This document shows, one piece after another, positions 23,092 through 31,261 of a stretch of 44,659 bases of DNA. The stretch lies in the NCBI GenBank assembly GCA_021154985.1, contig JAJNQE010000042.1:1-44659 (forward strand), written 5' to 3'. The first letter of the stretch is position 1. The number at the start of each line of letters is the position of its first letter. The stretch comes from Hydrogenophaga sp. (GTDB lineage Bacteria; Pseudomonadota; Gammaproteobacteria; Burkholderiales; Burkholderiaceae_C). A program made the position numbers and the translations under genes. Below the pieces are notes generated by a model, which saw nothing but the letters and a program-made list of their open reading frames with translations, was not told the origin of the DNA and did not search any database.

Positions 23092-23793
23092 ATGCTCCAG
23101 ATTCGACGCTCCGATGCCCGCGGTTTTGCCGACCACGGCTGGCTCAAAAGCTTCCACTCGTTTTCGTTTGCCGACTATTTCGACCCCGCCTGGATGGGCT
23201 GGGGCAACCTGCGCGTGATCAACGAAGACCGCATCGCCCCGGGCACCGGCTTCGGCACGCACGGCCACCGCGACATGGAAATCATCAGCTACGTGTTGCA
23301 GGGCAACCTGGCGCACAAAGACAGCATGGGCAACGTGAAGGGCATCCCGCCCGGCGATGTGCAGCGCATGAGCGCTGGCAGCGGCGTTCGCCACAGCGAG
23401 TTCAACCACGCACCCAACAGCACCACGCACTTTCTGCAGATCTGGATCGAACCCAATGTGACGGGCATCGAGCCGGGCTACGAGCAGAAGAGCTTTGCTG
23501 AAGCTGAGAAGCGCGGAAAGCTGCGCCTGGTGGCGTCCAACGGCGGCGCCGAAGGCTCGGTGCACATCAACGCCGATGCGGCGATGTACGCCGGTCTGCT
23601 GGACGGTGCAGAGACCGCCGAACTGACGCTGAACCCGGCGCGCAAGACCTATGTGCACCTGGTGCGCGGCGCTCTGGATGTGAACGGCGAAACGCTCCAG
23701 GGCGGTGACGCCGCGGTGCTGGCGGCCGAGAGCCAGCTCCGGCTGGCCAACGGCAAGGACGCCGAGGTGCTGGTGTTCGACCTCGCCGCCTGA
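23092..23793 (+). CDS. Pirin family bicupin protein (YhhW-like)
   Basis: The 233-residue product (ATG at 23092, after GGAAAGGAACC) is a pirin. The N-terminal cupin shows RRSDARGFADHGWLKSFHSFSF and the metal-site text GTHGHRDMEIISYVLQG, with later SGVRHSEFNHAP supplying the second His pair. The C-terminal cupin is degenerate. E. coli YhhW and some pirins show quercetin 2,3-dioxygenase activity; other members bind transcription factors. It is divergent from a LysR gene and followed by doxX and a flavodoxin gene at 50- and 71-base gaps, which points to one operon handling a quinone or electrophile. Confidence 0.92.
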   Translation: MLQIRRSDARGFADHGWLKSFHSFSFADYFDPAWMGWGNLRVINEDRIAPGTGFGTHGHRDMEIISYVLQGNLAHKDSMGNVKGIPPGDVQRMSAGSGVRHSEFNHAPNSTTHFLQIWIEPNVTGIEPGYEQKSFAEAEKRGKLRLVASNGGAEGSVHINADAAMYAGLLDGAETAELTLNPARKTYVHLVRGALDVNGETLQGGDAAVLAAESQLRLANGKDAEVLVFDLAA

Positions 23794-23843
23794 TTTTCTT
23801 CAACCCTGTTTTTTCAACGCTTGTTTCAACCCTAGGACTTTTC

Positions 23844-24251
23844 ATGAACGCACTTCAAAACCCCTTCGCCCTGCTGGCCCGTCTGTTGCTGGCGGCTTTG
23901 TTTTTGCCCGCCGGCATCAGCAAGATCAGCGGCTTCGCCGGCACGGCCGGTTACATCGGCTCGGTGGGCTTGCCCCTGCCCGAGGTGGGTGCAGCCATTG
24001 CCATCGCGGTCGAGGTGCTCGGCGGCATCGCACTGATCGTGGGCTTTGGCACCCGCTGGGCGGCGCTGGCGCTGGCGGTGTTCACGCTGGTGGCCTCGTT
24101 CTTCTTCCACGCCTACTGGGCGCTGCCTGCCGAGCAACAAATGATGCAGCAGCTGATGTTCATGAAAAACATCGGCGTGGTCGGTGGTCTGCTCGCATTG
24201 GCCGCGTTTGGTGCCGGTGCATTCAGCCTGGACGCCCGTCGCAAAGCCTGA
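23844..24251 (+). CDS. DoxX family membrane protein
   Basis: A 135-residue integral membrane protein with four hydrophobic segments (about residues 7-26, 43-65, 72-92 and 110-128). The DoxX motif LARLLLAALFLPAGISKISGFAG is at the N-terminus. AGGA precedes the ATG. The family is related to a thiosulfate:quinone oxidoreductase subunit, but most DoxX proteins have no known reaction. Its place after pirin and before a flavodoxin gene is a common arrangement. The LysR gene likely regulates it. Confidence 0.88.
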   Translation: MNALQNPFALLARLLLAALFLPAGISKISGFAGTAGYIGSVGLPLPEVGAAIAIAVEVLGGIALIVGFGTRWAALALAVFTLVASFFFHAYWALPAEQQMMQQLMFMKNIGVVGGLLALAAFGAGAFSLDARRKA

Positions 24252-24322
24252 AACCCACAGAATCCCGTTGTTTTATCAACCCGCGCCCGGCCTTTGAGCG
24301 GCGCTTTTTCTGAAAGCCATCC

Positions 24323-24877
24323 ATGACCAAAGTTGTTGTTGTGTATCACTCCGGCTACGGCCACACCCAGCGCATGGCGCAGTCGGTTGCCGAAGGCGCC
24401 GGCGCCGAGTTGCTCGCCATCGACGCCGAGGGCAATCTGCCCGAGGGCGGCTGGGACACCCTGACCGCCGCCGACGCGATCATCATGGGTTCGCCCACCT
24501 ACATGGGTACCGTGAGCTGGCAGTTCAAGAAATTCGCTGACGCTTCCAGCAAGCAGTGGTTCAGCCAGCAGTGGAAAGACAAGGTCTTCGCCGGCTTCAC
24601 CAACAGCGCCACCATGAACGGCGACAAGCTGTCCACGCTGCACTACCTGTTCACCCTGGCCATGCAGCACAGCGGCATCTGGGTCGGCACCGGCCTGATG
24701 CCCAGCAACAGCAAGGCGGCGCAGCGCAACGACGTGAACTACGTCGGCTCTTTCAGCGGTGCCATGGCACAGAGCCCGTCGGACGCTGGTGCCAATGAAA
24801 TGCTGCCGGGTGACCTGGAAACGGCGAAGTTGTTTGGCCAACGCGTGGCTGCGACAGCTGCGAAATTCAAAGCGTGA
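24323..24877 (+). CDS. Flavodoxin-fold NAD(P)H:quinone oxidoreductase-like protein
   Basis: The 184-residue product has the FMN phosphate loop VVYHSGYGHTQRMAQSVA at residues 7-24 and the second loop GSPTYMGTVSWQFKKF, as in WrbA and other NAD(P)H-quinone reductases. It contains a further FTNSATMNGDKLSTLHYL motif. It lacks the insert typical of tetrameric WrbA, so 'WrbA-like' or 'flavodoxin family' is safer than naming WrbA. It is the last gene of the LysR-linked set with pirin and DoxX. Confidence 0.85.
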   Translation: MTKVVVVYHSGYGHTQRMAQSVAEGAGAELLAIDAEGNLPEGGWDTLTAADAIIMGSPTYMGTVSWQFKKFADASSKQWFSQQWKDKVFAGFTNSATMNGDKLSTLHYLFTLAMQHSGIWVGTGLMPSNSKAAQRNDVNYVGSFSGAMAQSPSDAGANEMLPGDLETAKLFGQRVAATAAKFKA

Positions 24878-24892
24878 TGACCTGATCCAGGG

Positions 24893-24921
24893 TTCATGCG
24901 GCGTAACATTCGCCGCATGAA
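24893..24921 (+). repeat. 11-bp inverted repeat across the DUF599 start codons
   Basis: TTCATGCGGCG and CGCCGCATGAA form perfect arms separated by TAACATT. Both candidate ATG codons, 24896 and 24917, lie in the arms. In RNA this is a strong GC-rich hairpin over the ribosome-binding region; in DNA it could be an operator. Confidence 0.7.
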
Positions 24922-25630
24922 ATTCCTGAGCATCATCCCCTGGGCAGACTGGCTGGCGCTGGTCTGCTTTTTTGCTTTGTGGGCGGGCTACGCCGGGTTT
25001 GCCCGGGTGTGGGGGCGCAAGGTGGGCTCACTCATCCAGACCACCAACCGCTACCGTGGTTACTGGATGACGCAGGCCACGGCGCGCGACCCGCGCATGT
25101 TGGACGGTGTGATCACGCAGACGCTGTCCACCACGCCGGCGTTTTTCTCCTCCACCTCCATCCTGGTCATCGGTGGTCTGTTCGCTTTGCTCGGCACCAC
25201 CGACAAGGCCACCGAGCTGATGAGCGAGATCCCATTTGCGCAGACCACCACCCTGGTTGTTTTCGAGTTCAAGATCCTGGTGATGGTGGCGATCTTCGTG
25301 TACGCCTTTTTCCGCTTTTCGTGGTGCATGCGCCAGTACACCTTTGTGGCCCTGGTGATCGGCTCCATGCCCTCACCCGAAGACTTCGACTCGGGCAAGT
25401 TCGATCGCGAACACTACGCCCGGCGCGCGGCCGCCATGGTGGGTGCGGCGGCTGAAACTTTCAATGATGGGCTGCGCGCCTACTACTTTTCGTTTGCGGC
25501 GCTGGCGTGGTTTATTTCGCCGCTGTCCATGGTGCTGGGCACGCTGGCGGTGGTCGCCATTCTTTACATGCGCGAGTTCCGCTCCGAGGTTCTTCACATC
25601 CTCAAGGAAGATGTAACTCCGCTGCCCTGA
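24896..25630 (+). CDS. DUF599 domain-containing membrane protein
   Basis: The 244-residue product has four hydrophobic segments (about residues 15-35, 85-105, 120-145 and 205-235) typical of DUF599. It opens with IPWADWLALVCFFALWAGYAGF, then RGYWMTQATARDPRMLDGVI, and has a soluble middle loop with SGKFDREHYARRAAAMVGAAAETFNDGLRAYYF. The function of DUF599 is unknown. The start may be 24896 (AGG four bases upstream) or 24917 (237 residues), and both ATG codons lie within a perfect inverted repeat. It follows the flavodoxin gene by only 18 bases, so it may belong to that operon, and precedes dnaE. Confidence 0.82.
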   Translation: MRRNIRRMKFLSIIPWADWLALVCFFALWAGYAGFARVWGRKVGSLIQTTNRYRGYWMTQATARDPRMLDGVITQTLSTTPAFFSSTSILVIGGLFALLGTTDKATELMSEIPFAQTTTLVVFEFKILVMVAIFVYAFFRFSWCMRQYTFVALVIGSMPSPEDFDSGKFDREHYARRAAAMVGAAAETFNDGLRAYYFSFAALAWFISPLSMVLGTLAVVAILYMREFRSEVLHILKEDVTPLP

Positions 25631-25657
25631 GGCGTCGGTGACGAGGGTGTGGCCTCC

Positions 25658-25663
25658 TAAAAT
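25658..25663 (+). promoter_or_regulatory. Putative -10 element of dnaE
   Basis: TAAAAT ends six bases before the dnaE ATG (25670). A start of transcription at the normal distance would fall on or beside the A of ATG, and no Shine-Dalgarno is present. The -35 is weak. Confidence 0.4.
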
Positions 25664-25669
25664 GGCCCG

Positions 25670-28600
25670 ATGTTTTTACACCTGCGCCTGCACACCGAAT
25701 TCTCCGTCGTTGACGGCACCAACCGCATCGATGAAGTCGTGGCCGCCGCGGCCGCCGACCGCCAGCCCGCACTGGCCATCACCGACCTGAACAACCTGTT
25801 CGGCGCGGTCAAGTTCTACAAGGCCGCGCGCGGTGCAGGCGTCAAACCCATCATCGGGGCCGAGGTGATGCTTCAAGGTTTCACCGAAGAGACGCCCGGC
25901 GCCATGCCCGGCAGCCACCAGCCTGCAGCACCCCGCGTGCTGCTGCTGGTGCAAGACCACCAGGGTTACCTGAACCTGAGCGAACTGCTGGCACGAGCGT
26001 GGACGCGCAATGCCGGTCGGGGCCAGGCGCTGGTGCACCGCGACTGGCTCCAGGAGTGCAACGCCGGTTTGATCCTGCTCTCGGGCGCACAAGCTGGCCC
26101 GGTGGGCCAGGCGCTGATGCAAGGCGACACGCAGCGCGCGGCCGACATGGCGCTGCAGCTTTCCACCCTGTTCACGCACCGCTTCTACCTGGAGCTGCAG
26201 CGCGCCGGCCGTGCCGACGACGAGCGCCATGTGTCCCAGACGGTGCAGCTCGCCGCGCGCCTGCACCTGCCGGTGGTGGCCACGCACCCGGTGCAGTTTC
26301 TGGAGCCCGACGGCTACGAGGCGCACGAAGCGCGCGTGTGCATTGCTGAAGGCGAAATCCTGGGCAACAACCGGCGCGTGCGCCGCTTCACGCGCGAGCA
26401 GTACTTCAAGAGCGCCGAGCAGATGGGTGCGCTGTTTGCCGACGTGCCGTCGGCCTTGGCGAACACGCTGGAGATTGCCAAGCGTTGCAACCTCACCCTG
26501 GTGCTCGGCAAGCCGCAGCTGCCCAACTTCCCCACCCCGCTGATCGACGGCGTGCCGATGCCGATGGCGGACTTCTTCCGCCAGTCGTCGTTTGAAGGAC
26601 TTGAAGAGCGCCTGGCCCACCTGTACCCAGACCCTGCCAAGCGCGATGCCGAGCGCCCGCGCTACGTGGAGCGGCTGGAGTTCGAGATCAACACCATCCT
26701 GAACATGGGGTTCCCGGGCTACTTTTTGATCGTGGGTGACTTCATCAACTGGGCCAAGAACAACGGCTGCCCGGTGGGGCCGGGCCGGGGCTCGGGTGCG
26801 GGTTCGCTGGTGGCCTACGCGCTGAAGATCACCGACCTCGATCCGCTGCAGTACAAGCTGCTGTTCGAGCGCTTCCTGAACCCGGAGCGGGTGTCCATGC
26901 CCGACTTCGACATCGACTTCTGCCAGACCAACCGCGACCGCGTGATCGACTACGTCAAGGACAAGTACGGCAAGGACGCGGTGAGCCAGATCGCTACCTT
27001 CGGCACGCTGGCCGCGCGCGCGGCGATCCGCGACGTGGGGCGCGTGCTTGATTTCTCCTACGGCTTCTGCGACGGCATTTCCAAGCTGATTCCGAACAAG
27101 CCGGGCATGTCGGTCACGCTGCAGTACCCGCCGAATCCGAAGAAAGACGGCGACAAGAACAACTACGCCATCGAGATGGAGCCGGTGCTGGCCGAGCGCA
27201 TCCAGAAGGAAGACGACGTCAAGACGCTGATCGAGCTCGCGCAGAAGCTTGAAGGCATGACGCGCAACATCGGCATGCACGCCGGTGGTGTGCTCATTGC
27301 CCCGGGCAAGCTCACCGACTTCTGCCCGTTGTACGCGCAGCCCGGCAGCGAGTCAGCGGTGAGCCAGTACGACAAGGACGACGTGGAGGCCATTGGTCTC
27401 GTGAAGTTCGACTTTCTGGGTCTGGCCACGCTGACCATCCTGGAGATCGCGCGCGAGCTGATCATGAAGCGCCACCCGGGCCAGGAGAACTTCCGCTTTG
27501 AAGACATCCCGCTGACCGACGCCAAGGTCTACGCGTTGTTCTCGCGCGGCCAGACCGAAGCCGTGTTCCAGTTTGAAAGCCGCGGCATGCAGGGCATGTT
27601 GAAAGACGCCAAGCCGAGTCGACTGGAAGACCTGATCGCCCTGAACGCGCTCTACCGGCCAGGCCCCATGGACCTGATCCCCAGCTTTGTGAACCGCAAG
27701 CACGGCAAGGAGGTGATCGAGTACCCGCACCCGCTGGTGGCCGACATGCTGAGCGAGACCTACGGGATCATGGTCTACCAGGAACAGGTGATGCAGACCG
27801 CGCAGATCCTGGGTGGCTACTCGCTCGGCGGCGCCGACATGCTGCGCCGCGCGATGGGCAAGAAGAAGGCCGAGGAGATGGCCGAGCACCGCGAGATCTT
27901 CCGCGCGGGCGCAGCCAAGAACAACATTTCGCAAGAGAAGGCCGACGAAATCTTCGACCTGATGGAGAAGTTCGCGGGCTACGGCTTCAACAAGTCGCAC
28001 GCCGCAGCCTACTCGCTGCTGGCGTACCACACCGGCTGGCTCAAGGTGCACTACACGGCCGAGTTCTTCTGCGCCAACATGACGGTGGAGATGGACGACA
28101 CCGACAAGCTCAAGGTGCTGCACGAGGACGCGCTCAAGATGGGCATGAGCTTCGAGGCACCCGATGTCAACCGCGGCTTCCACCGTTTCGAGCCGGTGAC
28201 CAACAAGGTGATTCGCTACGGCCTGGGTGCGATCAAGGGCACCGGCCAGGGCGCAATTGAAGCCATCGTGGCGGCGCGCGAAGGCCGTGGCGAAGGGCCG
28301 CGCGGTCACGAGACCGGCCCGTTCAAGAGCCTGTTCGATTTCTGCGTGCGCGTGGACCGCACTCGCTTGAACAAGCGCACGGTGGAGGCGCTGATCAAGG
28401 CCGGGGGGTTTGACTCACTGCACCTCAACCGCGCCGAGTTGCTGGCCTCGGTGGACCGCGCGTTCACCTTTGCCGCCGCCTCGGCCGCCAATGCCGCACA
28501 AGCCGACATCTTTGGCGACAGTGACCACGGCTCCAGCGCGCAAGACCCCGACCTCGTGGCCACCATGCCCTGGGGTGTGAAAGAACGCCTGACGATGGAG

Positions 28601-29227
28601 AAGACCGCCATCGGCTTCTACTTCTCGGGCCATTTGTTTGACGAGGTCGAGCGCGAGGTGCGCCGCTTTGCGCGCACGCCACTGGGCGATGTGGTGGAAA
28701 GCCGCGACCCCGTGATCCTGGCCGGCATCGTGACCGACTTCCGCGTCATCAACGGCCAGCGCGGCAAGCTCGCGCTGTTCAAGCTCGACGACAAGACCGG
28801 CGTGTTCGAGACCAGCGCCGACGAGAACCTGATCAACGCCCACCGCAACCTGCTCAAGGACGACGAGCTCATCATCGTGCAGGCGGTTGCGCAGCCCGAC
28901 CGCTTCTCAGGCGGCGTGCGCCTGAAGATCCAGCAGGTCTGGGACCTGGCCGCTGCGCGCTGCCGCTTCGGCAAATACCTGCGCGTGGCGGTGAACGGCC
29001 ACGCACCCGCCGTGGCCCAACTGGTGCGCGAGTTTCCACCCAAGCGCGAGGTGACGGAGCAGGGCGAATTGGTGCGGGGTTTGCCAGTGCGCCTGCAGCT
29101 GCTGCGCGAAGGAGCGCAGTGCGAACTGCAACTGGACGATCGTGCGCTGTTTTTCCCGACCGATGCGGCGCTGGCGAGCTGGATGGCGCAGGCGCATGAG
29201 CGGCGGGCGGAAATCGTCTTCGATTGA
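25670..29227 (+). CDS. dnaE: DNA polymerase III alpha subunit
   Basis: DnaE is the replicative polymerase subunit. The product has 1,185 residues, close to E. coli (1,160). The N-terminal PHP domain (LHTEFSVVDG…AITDLNNLFGAVKFYKAA) is followed by the palm with the catalytic aspartates in MPDFDIDFCQ. The GPGRGSGAGSLVAYAL and RNIGMHAGGVLIAP motifs, the thumb and fingers, the helix-hairpin-helix tail and a C-terminal OB domain follow in order. A putative TAAAAT -10 lies six bases before the ATG, and no Shine-Dalgarno is present, so translation may be leaderless. It is the largest core gene here. Confidence 0.98.
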   Translation: MFLHLRLHTEFSVVDGTNRIDEVVAAAAADRQPALAITDLNNLFGAVKFYKAARGAGVKPIIGAEVMLQGFTEETPGAMPGSHQPAAPRVLLLVQDHQGYLNLSELLARAWTRNAGRGQALVHRDWLQECNAGLILLSGAQAGPVGQALMQGDTQRAADMALQLSTLFTHRFYLELQRAGRADDERHVSQTVQLAARLHLPVVATHPVQFLEPDGYEAHEARVCIAEGEILGNNRRVRRFTREQYFKSAEQMGALFADVPSALANTLEIAKRCNLTLVLGKPQLPNFPTPLIDGVPMPMADFFRQSSFEGLEERLAHLYPDPAKRDAERPRYVERLEFEINTILNMGFPGYFLIVGDFINWAKNNGCPVGPGRGSGAGSLVAYALKITDLDPLQYKLLFERFLNPERVSMPDFDIDFCQTNRDRVIDYVKDKYGKDAVSQIATFGTLAARAAIRDVGRVLDFSYGFCDGISKLIPNKPGMSVTLQYPPNPKKDGDKNNYAIEMEPVLAERIQKEDDVKTLIELAQKLEGMTRNIGMHAGGVLIAPGKLTDFCPLYAQPGSESAVSQYDKDDVEAIGLVKFDFLGLATLTILEIARELIMKRHPGQENFRFEDIPLTDAKVYALFSRGQTEAVFQFESRGMQGMLKDAKPSRLEDLIALNALYRPGPMDLIPSFVNRKHGKEVIEYPHPLVADMLSETYGIMVYQEQVMQTAQILGGYSLGGADMLRRAMGKKKAEEMAEHREIFRAGAAKNNISQEKADEIFDLMEKFAGYGFNKSHAAAYSLLAYHTGWLKVHYTAEFFCANMTVEMDDTDKLKVLHEDALKMGMSFEAPDVNRGFHRFEPVTNKVIRYGLGAIKGTGQGAIEAIVAAREGRGEGPRGHETGPFKSLFDFCVRVDRTRLNKRTVEALIKAGGFDSLHLNRAELLASVDRAFTFAAASAANAAQADIFGDSDHGSSAQDPDLVATMPWGVKERLTMEKTAIGFYFSGHLFDEVEREVRRFARTPLGDVVESRDPVILAGIVTDFRVINGQRGKLALFKLDDKTGVFETSADENLINAHRNLLKDDELIIVQAVAQPDRFSGGVRLKIQQVWDLAAARCRFGKYLRVAVNGHAPAVAQLVREFPPKREVTEQGELVRGLPVRLQLLREGAQCELQLDDRALFFPTDAALASWMAQAHERRAEIVFD

Positions 29228-29259
29228 GGGGCTTGCGGCCTCGGAGGTGTCTGGCTTAG

Positions 29260-29275
29260 TATTACGTTTGTAATA
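29260..29275 (+). promoter_or_regulatory. Candidate operator of the AbrB-like/Doc pair
   Basis: TATTACGTTTGTAATA is a perfect 6-bp inverted repeat with a 4-base centre, 19 bases before the antitoxin ATG. Antitoxins of this class usually bind such palindromes to repress their own operon. Confidence 0.6.
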
Positions 29276-29293
29276 ACGTCGCCGGAGCCTACC

Positions 29294-29518
29294 ATGCACA
29301 CCCTCAAACTCACCCAGATCGGCAATTCAGTGGGTGTGATCCTGCCCAAGGAAGCCTTGGCAAAGCTGCGCTTGGAGAAGGGGCAGACCGTCTTTCTCAC
29401 GGAAACGCCCGAGGGTCTCGTGCTCACGCCGTATGACCCGGCTCTGGAGGAGCAGATTGAAGCGGGCCGTGCCTTCATGCGCGACTTCCGTGACACCTTT
29501 CATCAACTGGCCAAATGA
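29294..29518 (+). CDS. AbrB/MazE/SpoVT-like antitoxin
   Basis: The 74-residue product has a swapped-hairpin DNA-binding domain at residues 2-45: LKLTQIGNSVGVILPKEALAKLRLEKGQTVFL, the usual AbrB/MazE form. The tail (EEQIEAGRAFMRDFRDTFHQLAK) is the likely toxin-binding part. GGAG precedes the ATG. Its stop overlaps the toxin start as ATGA, so the two are coupled. A palindrome at 29260-29275 is the likely self-repression site. Doc toxins are classically paired with Phd; an AbrB-type partner is a known but less studied pairing. Confidence 0.9.
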   Translation: MHTLKLTQIGNSVGVILPKEALAKLRLEKGQTVFLTETPEGLVLTPYDPALEEQIEAGRAFMRDFRDTFHQLAK

Positions 29519-29898
29519 CTTGGCGTTGGATCGACAAAGGCGCCCTGGTCCTTTTGCACGACGAGAGTCTGGCCGAACATGGCGGGCGTGCGGGACTGCG
29601 AGATGAAGGATTGCTGGACTCAGCGTTGAACAAGCCATTGAACCTGTTGGCCTATGGCGAGCCAGATTTCGCAGATCTGGCGGCCAGTTACGCCAGTGGC
29701 TTGGCGAAGAACCATCCTTTCGTGGATGGGAACAAACGCGCTGCATTCCTGGCGGTGGGTATGTTTCTCTATCTCAATGGTTTTCGCCTGCAGGCGACCC
29801 AAGCCGATGCCACCCTGACAGTGTTGGGGCTGGCATCTGGAGAGGTGTCGGAGGCCGAATTTGCCACCTGGCTGCGGCGCTGCGCTGTTCAGCGCTGA
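29515..29898 (+). CDS. doc: Doc (death-on-curing) Fic-fold toxin
   Basis: A 127-residue Doc. The Fic motif reads HPFVDGNKRAAFLA, with His67 and Asp71-Gly-Asn-Lys-Arg75, matching the Doc consensus. P1 Doc phosphorylates EF-Tu and stops translation. The N-terminus includes the Doc-typical GLRDEGLLDSAL. It overlaps the antitoxin by four bases, and its stop lies ten bases from the convergent tolA stop. The pair is intact, with all motif residues present. Confidence 0.92.
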   Translation: MTWRWIDKGALVLLHDESLAEHGGRAGLRDEGLLDSALNKPLNLLAYGEPDFADLAASYASGLAKNHPFVDGNKRAAFLAVGMFLYLNGFRLQATQADATLTVLGLASGEVSEAEFATWLRRCAVQR

Positions 29899-29908
29899 AG
29901 CAGGCAGA

Positions 29909-30799
29909 TCAGTCCAGCGGACGCAAACCAATCACCAATGACGACGGCACGCGCCCGTCGGTGTCCTTGGGCAGGCTATTGGCGCGGTCGATGGCGCGCA
30001 GCACGGCTTCGTCCCACGACGCATTGCCGCTGCTTTTGATGAGCTTGCGCGAGGTGATGGTGCCATCGGGTGAGGTGCGCACTTCGACCTCGGCGCGCGG
30101 GTTGCCCGGTGCCACGTCGGTGAACAGCACGTTGGCTCTGATGCGCGCGGCCACCTTGGCACCGTAGCCCGGCGTGGGGCCGCTGGACTGCGCAGCGGTG
30201 CCGGTGCTTTGTGGGCCGCCGCTGGCACCCGCTTGGCCCATCATGCGGTTGATCTGGTCTTCGCGCAGCTGGGCCAGGCGCTTTTCTTCGGCGGCTTCCT
30301 TGCGCTGTTGTTCGCGTTTTTGCTCGGCGAGTTTCTGCTGGCGCTCTTTCTCGTCAGCGGCTTTTTCTGCTGCCGCCTTTTTCTCCGCAGCGGCTTTCTC
30401 GGTGGCCTTCGCAGCAGCCAGCTTCTTCGCCTCCTCGTCGCGCGCTTTCTTCTCGGCCTCGGCCTTTTTCTTCGCCTGTGCGGTGGCGATCTCTGCCTGG
30501 TTGGGCGCGGGCGGCGGCGGTGTGGGTGCCGGCACTGGGGCAGGTTTCGGAGGTGTGGGCTGTGGTGCTGGTGTGGGGGGCGGGGGAGGTGGCTCCACTG
30601 CGCGCGGTGCGGCTTGCTGGGGCAGACGCGACCAGAGTTCGGCTTCTACCGACACGGGCTCGGCGTCGTGCTGCCACTGCACGCCCAGCGTCAGGGCAAC
30701 CACCAGCAGGCCATGCGCAACGAGTGCCAGGCCCATGGGCCCGAGCCAGCGGCCGCTGGGTGGCGGCGCGAGGTCGAGGTGGTCGGCGGTGGATTGCAT
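29909..30799 (-). CDS. tolA: TolA, cell-envelope spanning protein
   Basis: TolA links the inner-membrane TolQR motor to the outer membrane during division. The 296-residue product has a short cytoplasmic N-terminus and a transmembrane helix (about 20-42: GPMGLALVAHGLLVVALTLGVQW). A proline-rich hinge (68-100) and a long Ala/Lys/Glu coiled coil (about 100-185) follow, then a TonB/TolA-like C-terminal domain (VEVRTSPDGTITSRKLIKSSG). It is shorter than E. coli TolA (421), mainly in the coiled coil, as in many betaproteobacteria. It ends the tol run; no tolB or pal lies beyond it, where the Doc gene comes in convergently. Confidence 0.93.
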   Translation of the reverse strand: MQSTADHLDLAPPPSGRWLGPMGLALVAHGLLVVALTLGVQWQHDAEPVSVEAELWSRLPQQAAPRAVEPPPPPPTPAPQPTPPKPAPVPAPTPPPPAPNQAEIATAQAKKKAEAEKKARDEEAKKLAAAKATEKAAAEKKAAAEKAADEKERQQKLAEQKREQQRKEAAEEKRLAQLREDQINRMMGQAGASGGPQSTGTAAQSSGPTPGYGAKVAARIRANVLFTDVAPGNPRAEVEVRTSPDGTITSRKLIKSSGNASWDEAVLRAIDRANSLPKDTDGRVPSSLVIGLRPLD

Positions 30800-30815
30800 G
30801 GCGGGGTCAGGCGTG

Positions 30816-31259
30816 TCAGCGCGAGGTTTGCACAGACAGGCCCACGCGTGCGATGCCGGCGCGCTGCAAGGTGTCCATCACGCGAACAACGGCTTCGTAC
30901 TTCACGTTCTTGTCGGCGCTGATGACCACCGGCACGCCGCCCTCGGGGGCTGCGCCCTGGCCGGCCTGCAACTGCTGAACGCGAGCCACCAGCTGCGTCA
31001 GGCTCACGGGCTGGGGCTCGGTGCTGGCCGAGCCCTCGCGCACCTGGATCTGCTCGTCCTTGTCGATCATCACGGCCACGAAGCGGTCGGGCTGGCGCCC
31101 GGCTTGGCCCACACTGGGCAGCGCGATCTGGCTGGGCGTGATGAGGGGCGCGGTGACCATGAAAATGATCAGCAGCACCAGCATCACGTCGATGAACGGG
31201 ACCATGTTGATCTCGTTGATGGTGCGGCGACCCCGGCCGCGAGAGGAGACGGCGGGCAT
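30816..31259 (-). CDS. tolR: TolR, Tol system motor subunit
   Basis: The 147-residue product is an ExbD/TolR protein: a single N-terminal membrane helix (INMVPFIDVMLVLLIIFMVTAP) with the proton-channel Asp in PFIDVMLVLL, then a periplasmic domain with PVVISADKNVKYEAVVRVMDTLQRAG. The ATG at 31259 follows the tolQ stop by two bases. The larger open frame starting at 31520 is antisense-type text and was not used. Runs with tolQ and tolA. Confidence 0.94.
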   Translation of the reverse strand: MPAVSSRGRGRRTINEINMVPFIDVMLVLLIIFMVTAPLITPSQIALPSVGQAGRQPDRFVAVMIDKDEQIQVREGSASTEPQPVSLTQLVARVQQLQAGQGAAPEGGVPVVISADKNVKYEAVVRVMDTLQRAGIARVGLSVQTSR

Positions 31260-31261
31260 GC

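Noticed and set aside
25676..27280. Minus frame of 534 codons opposite dnaE
   Set aside because: It is a shadow of the dnaE PHP and palm regions; no motif found.
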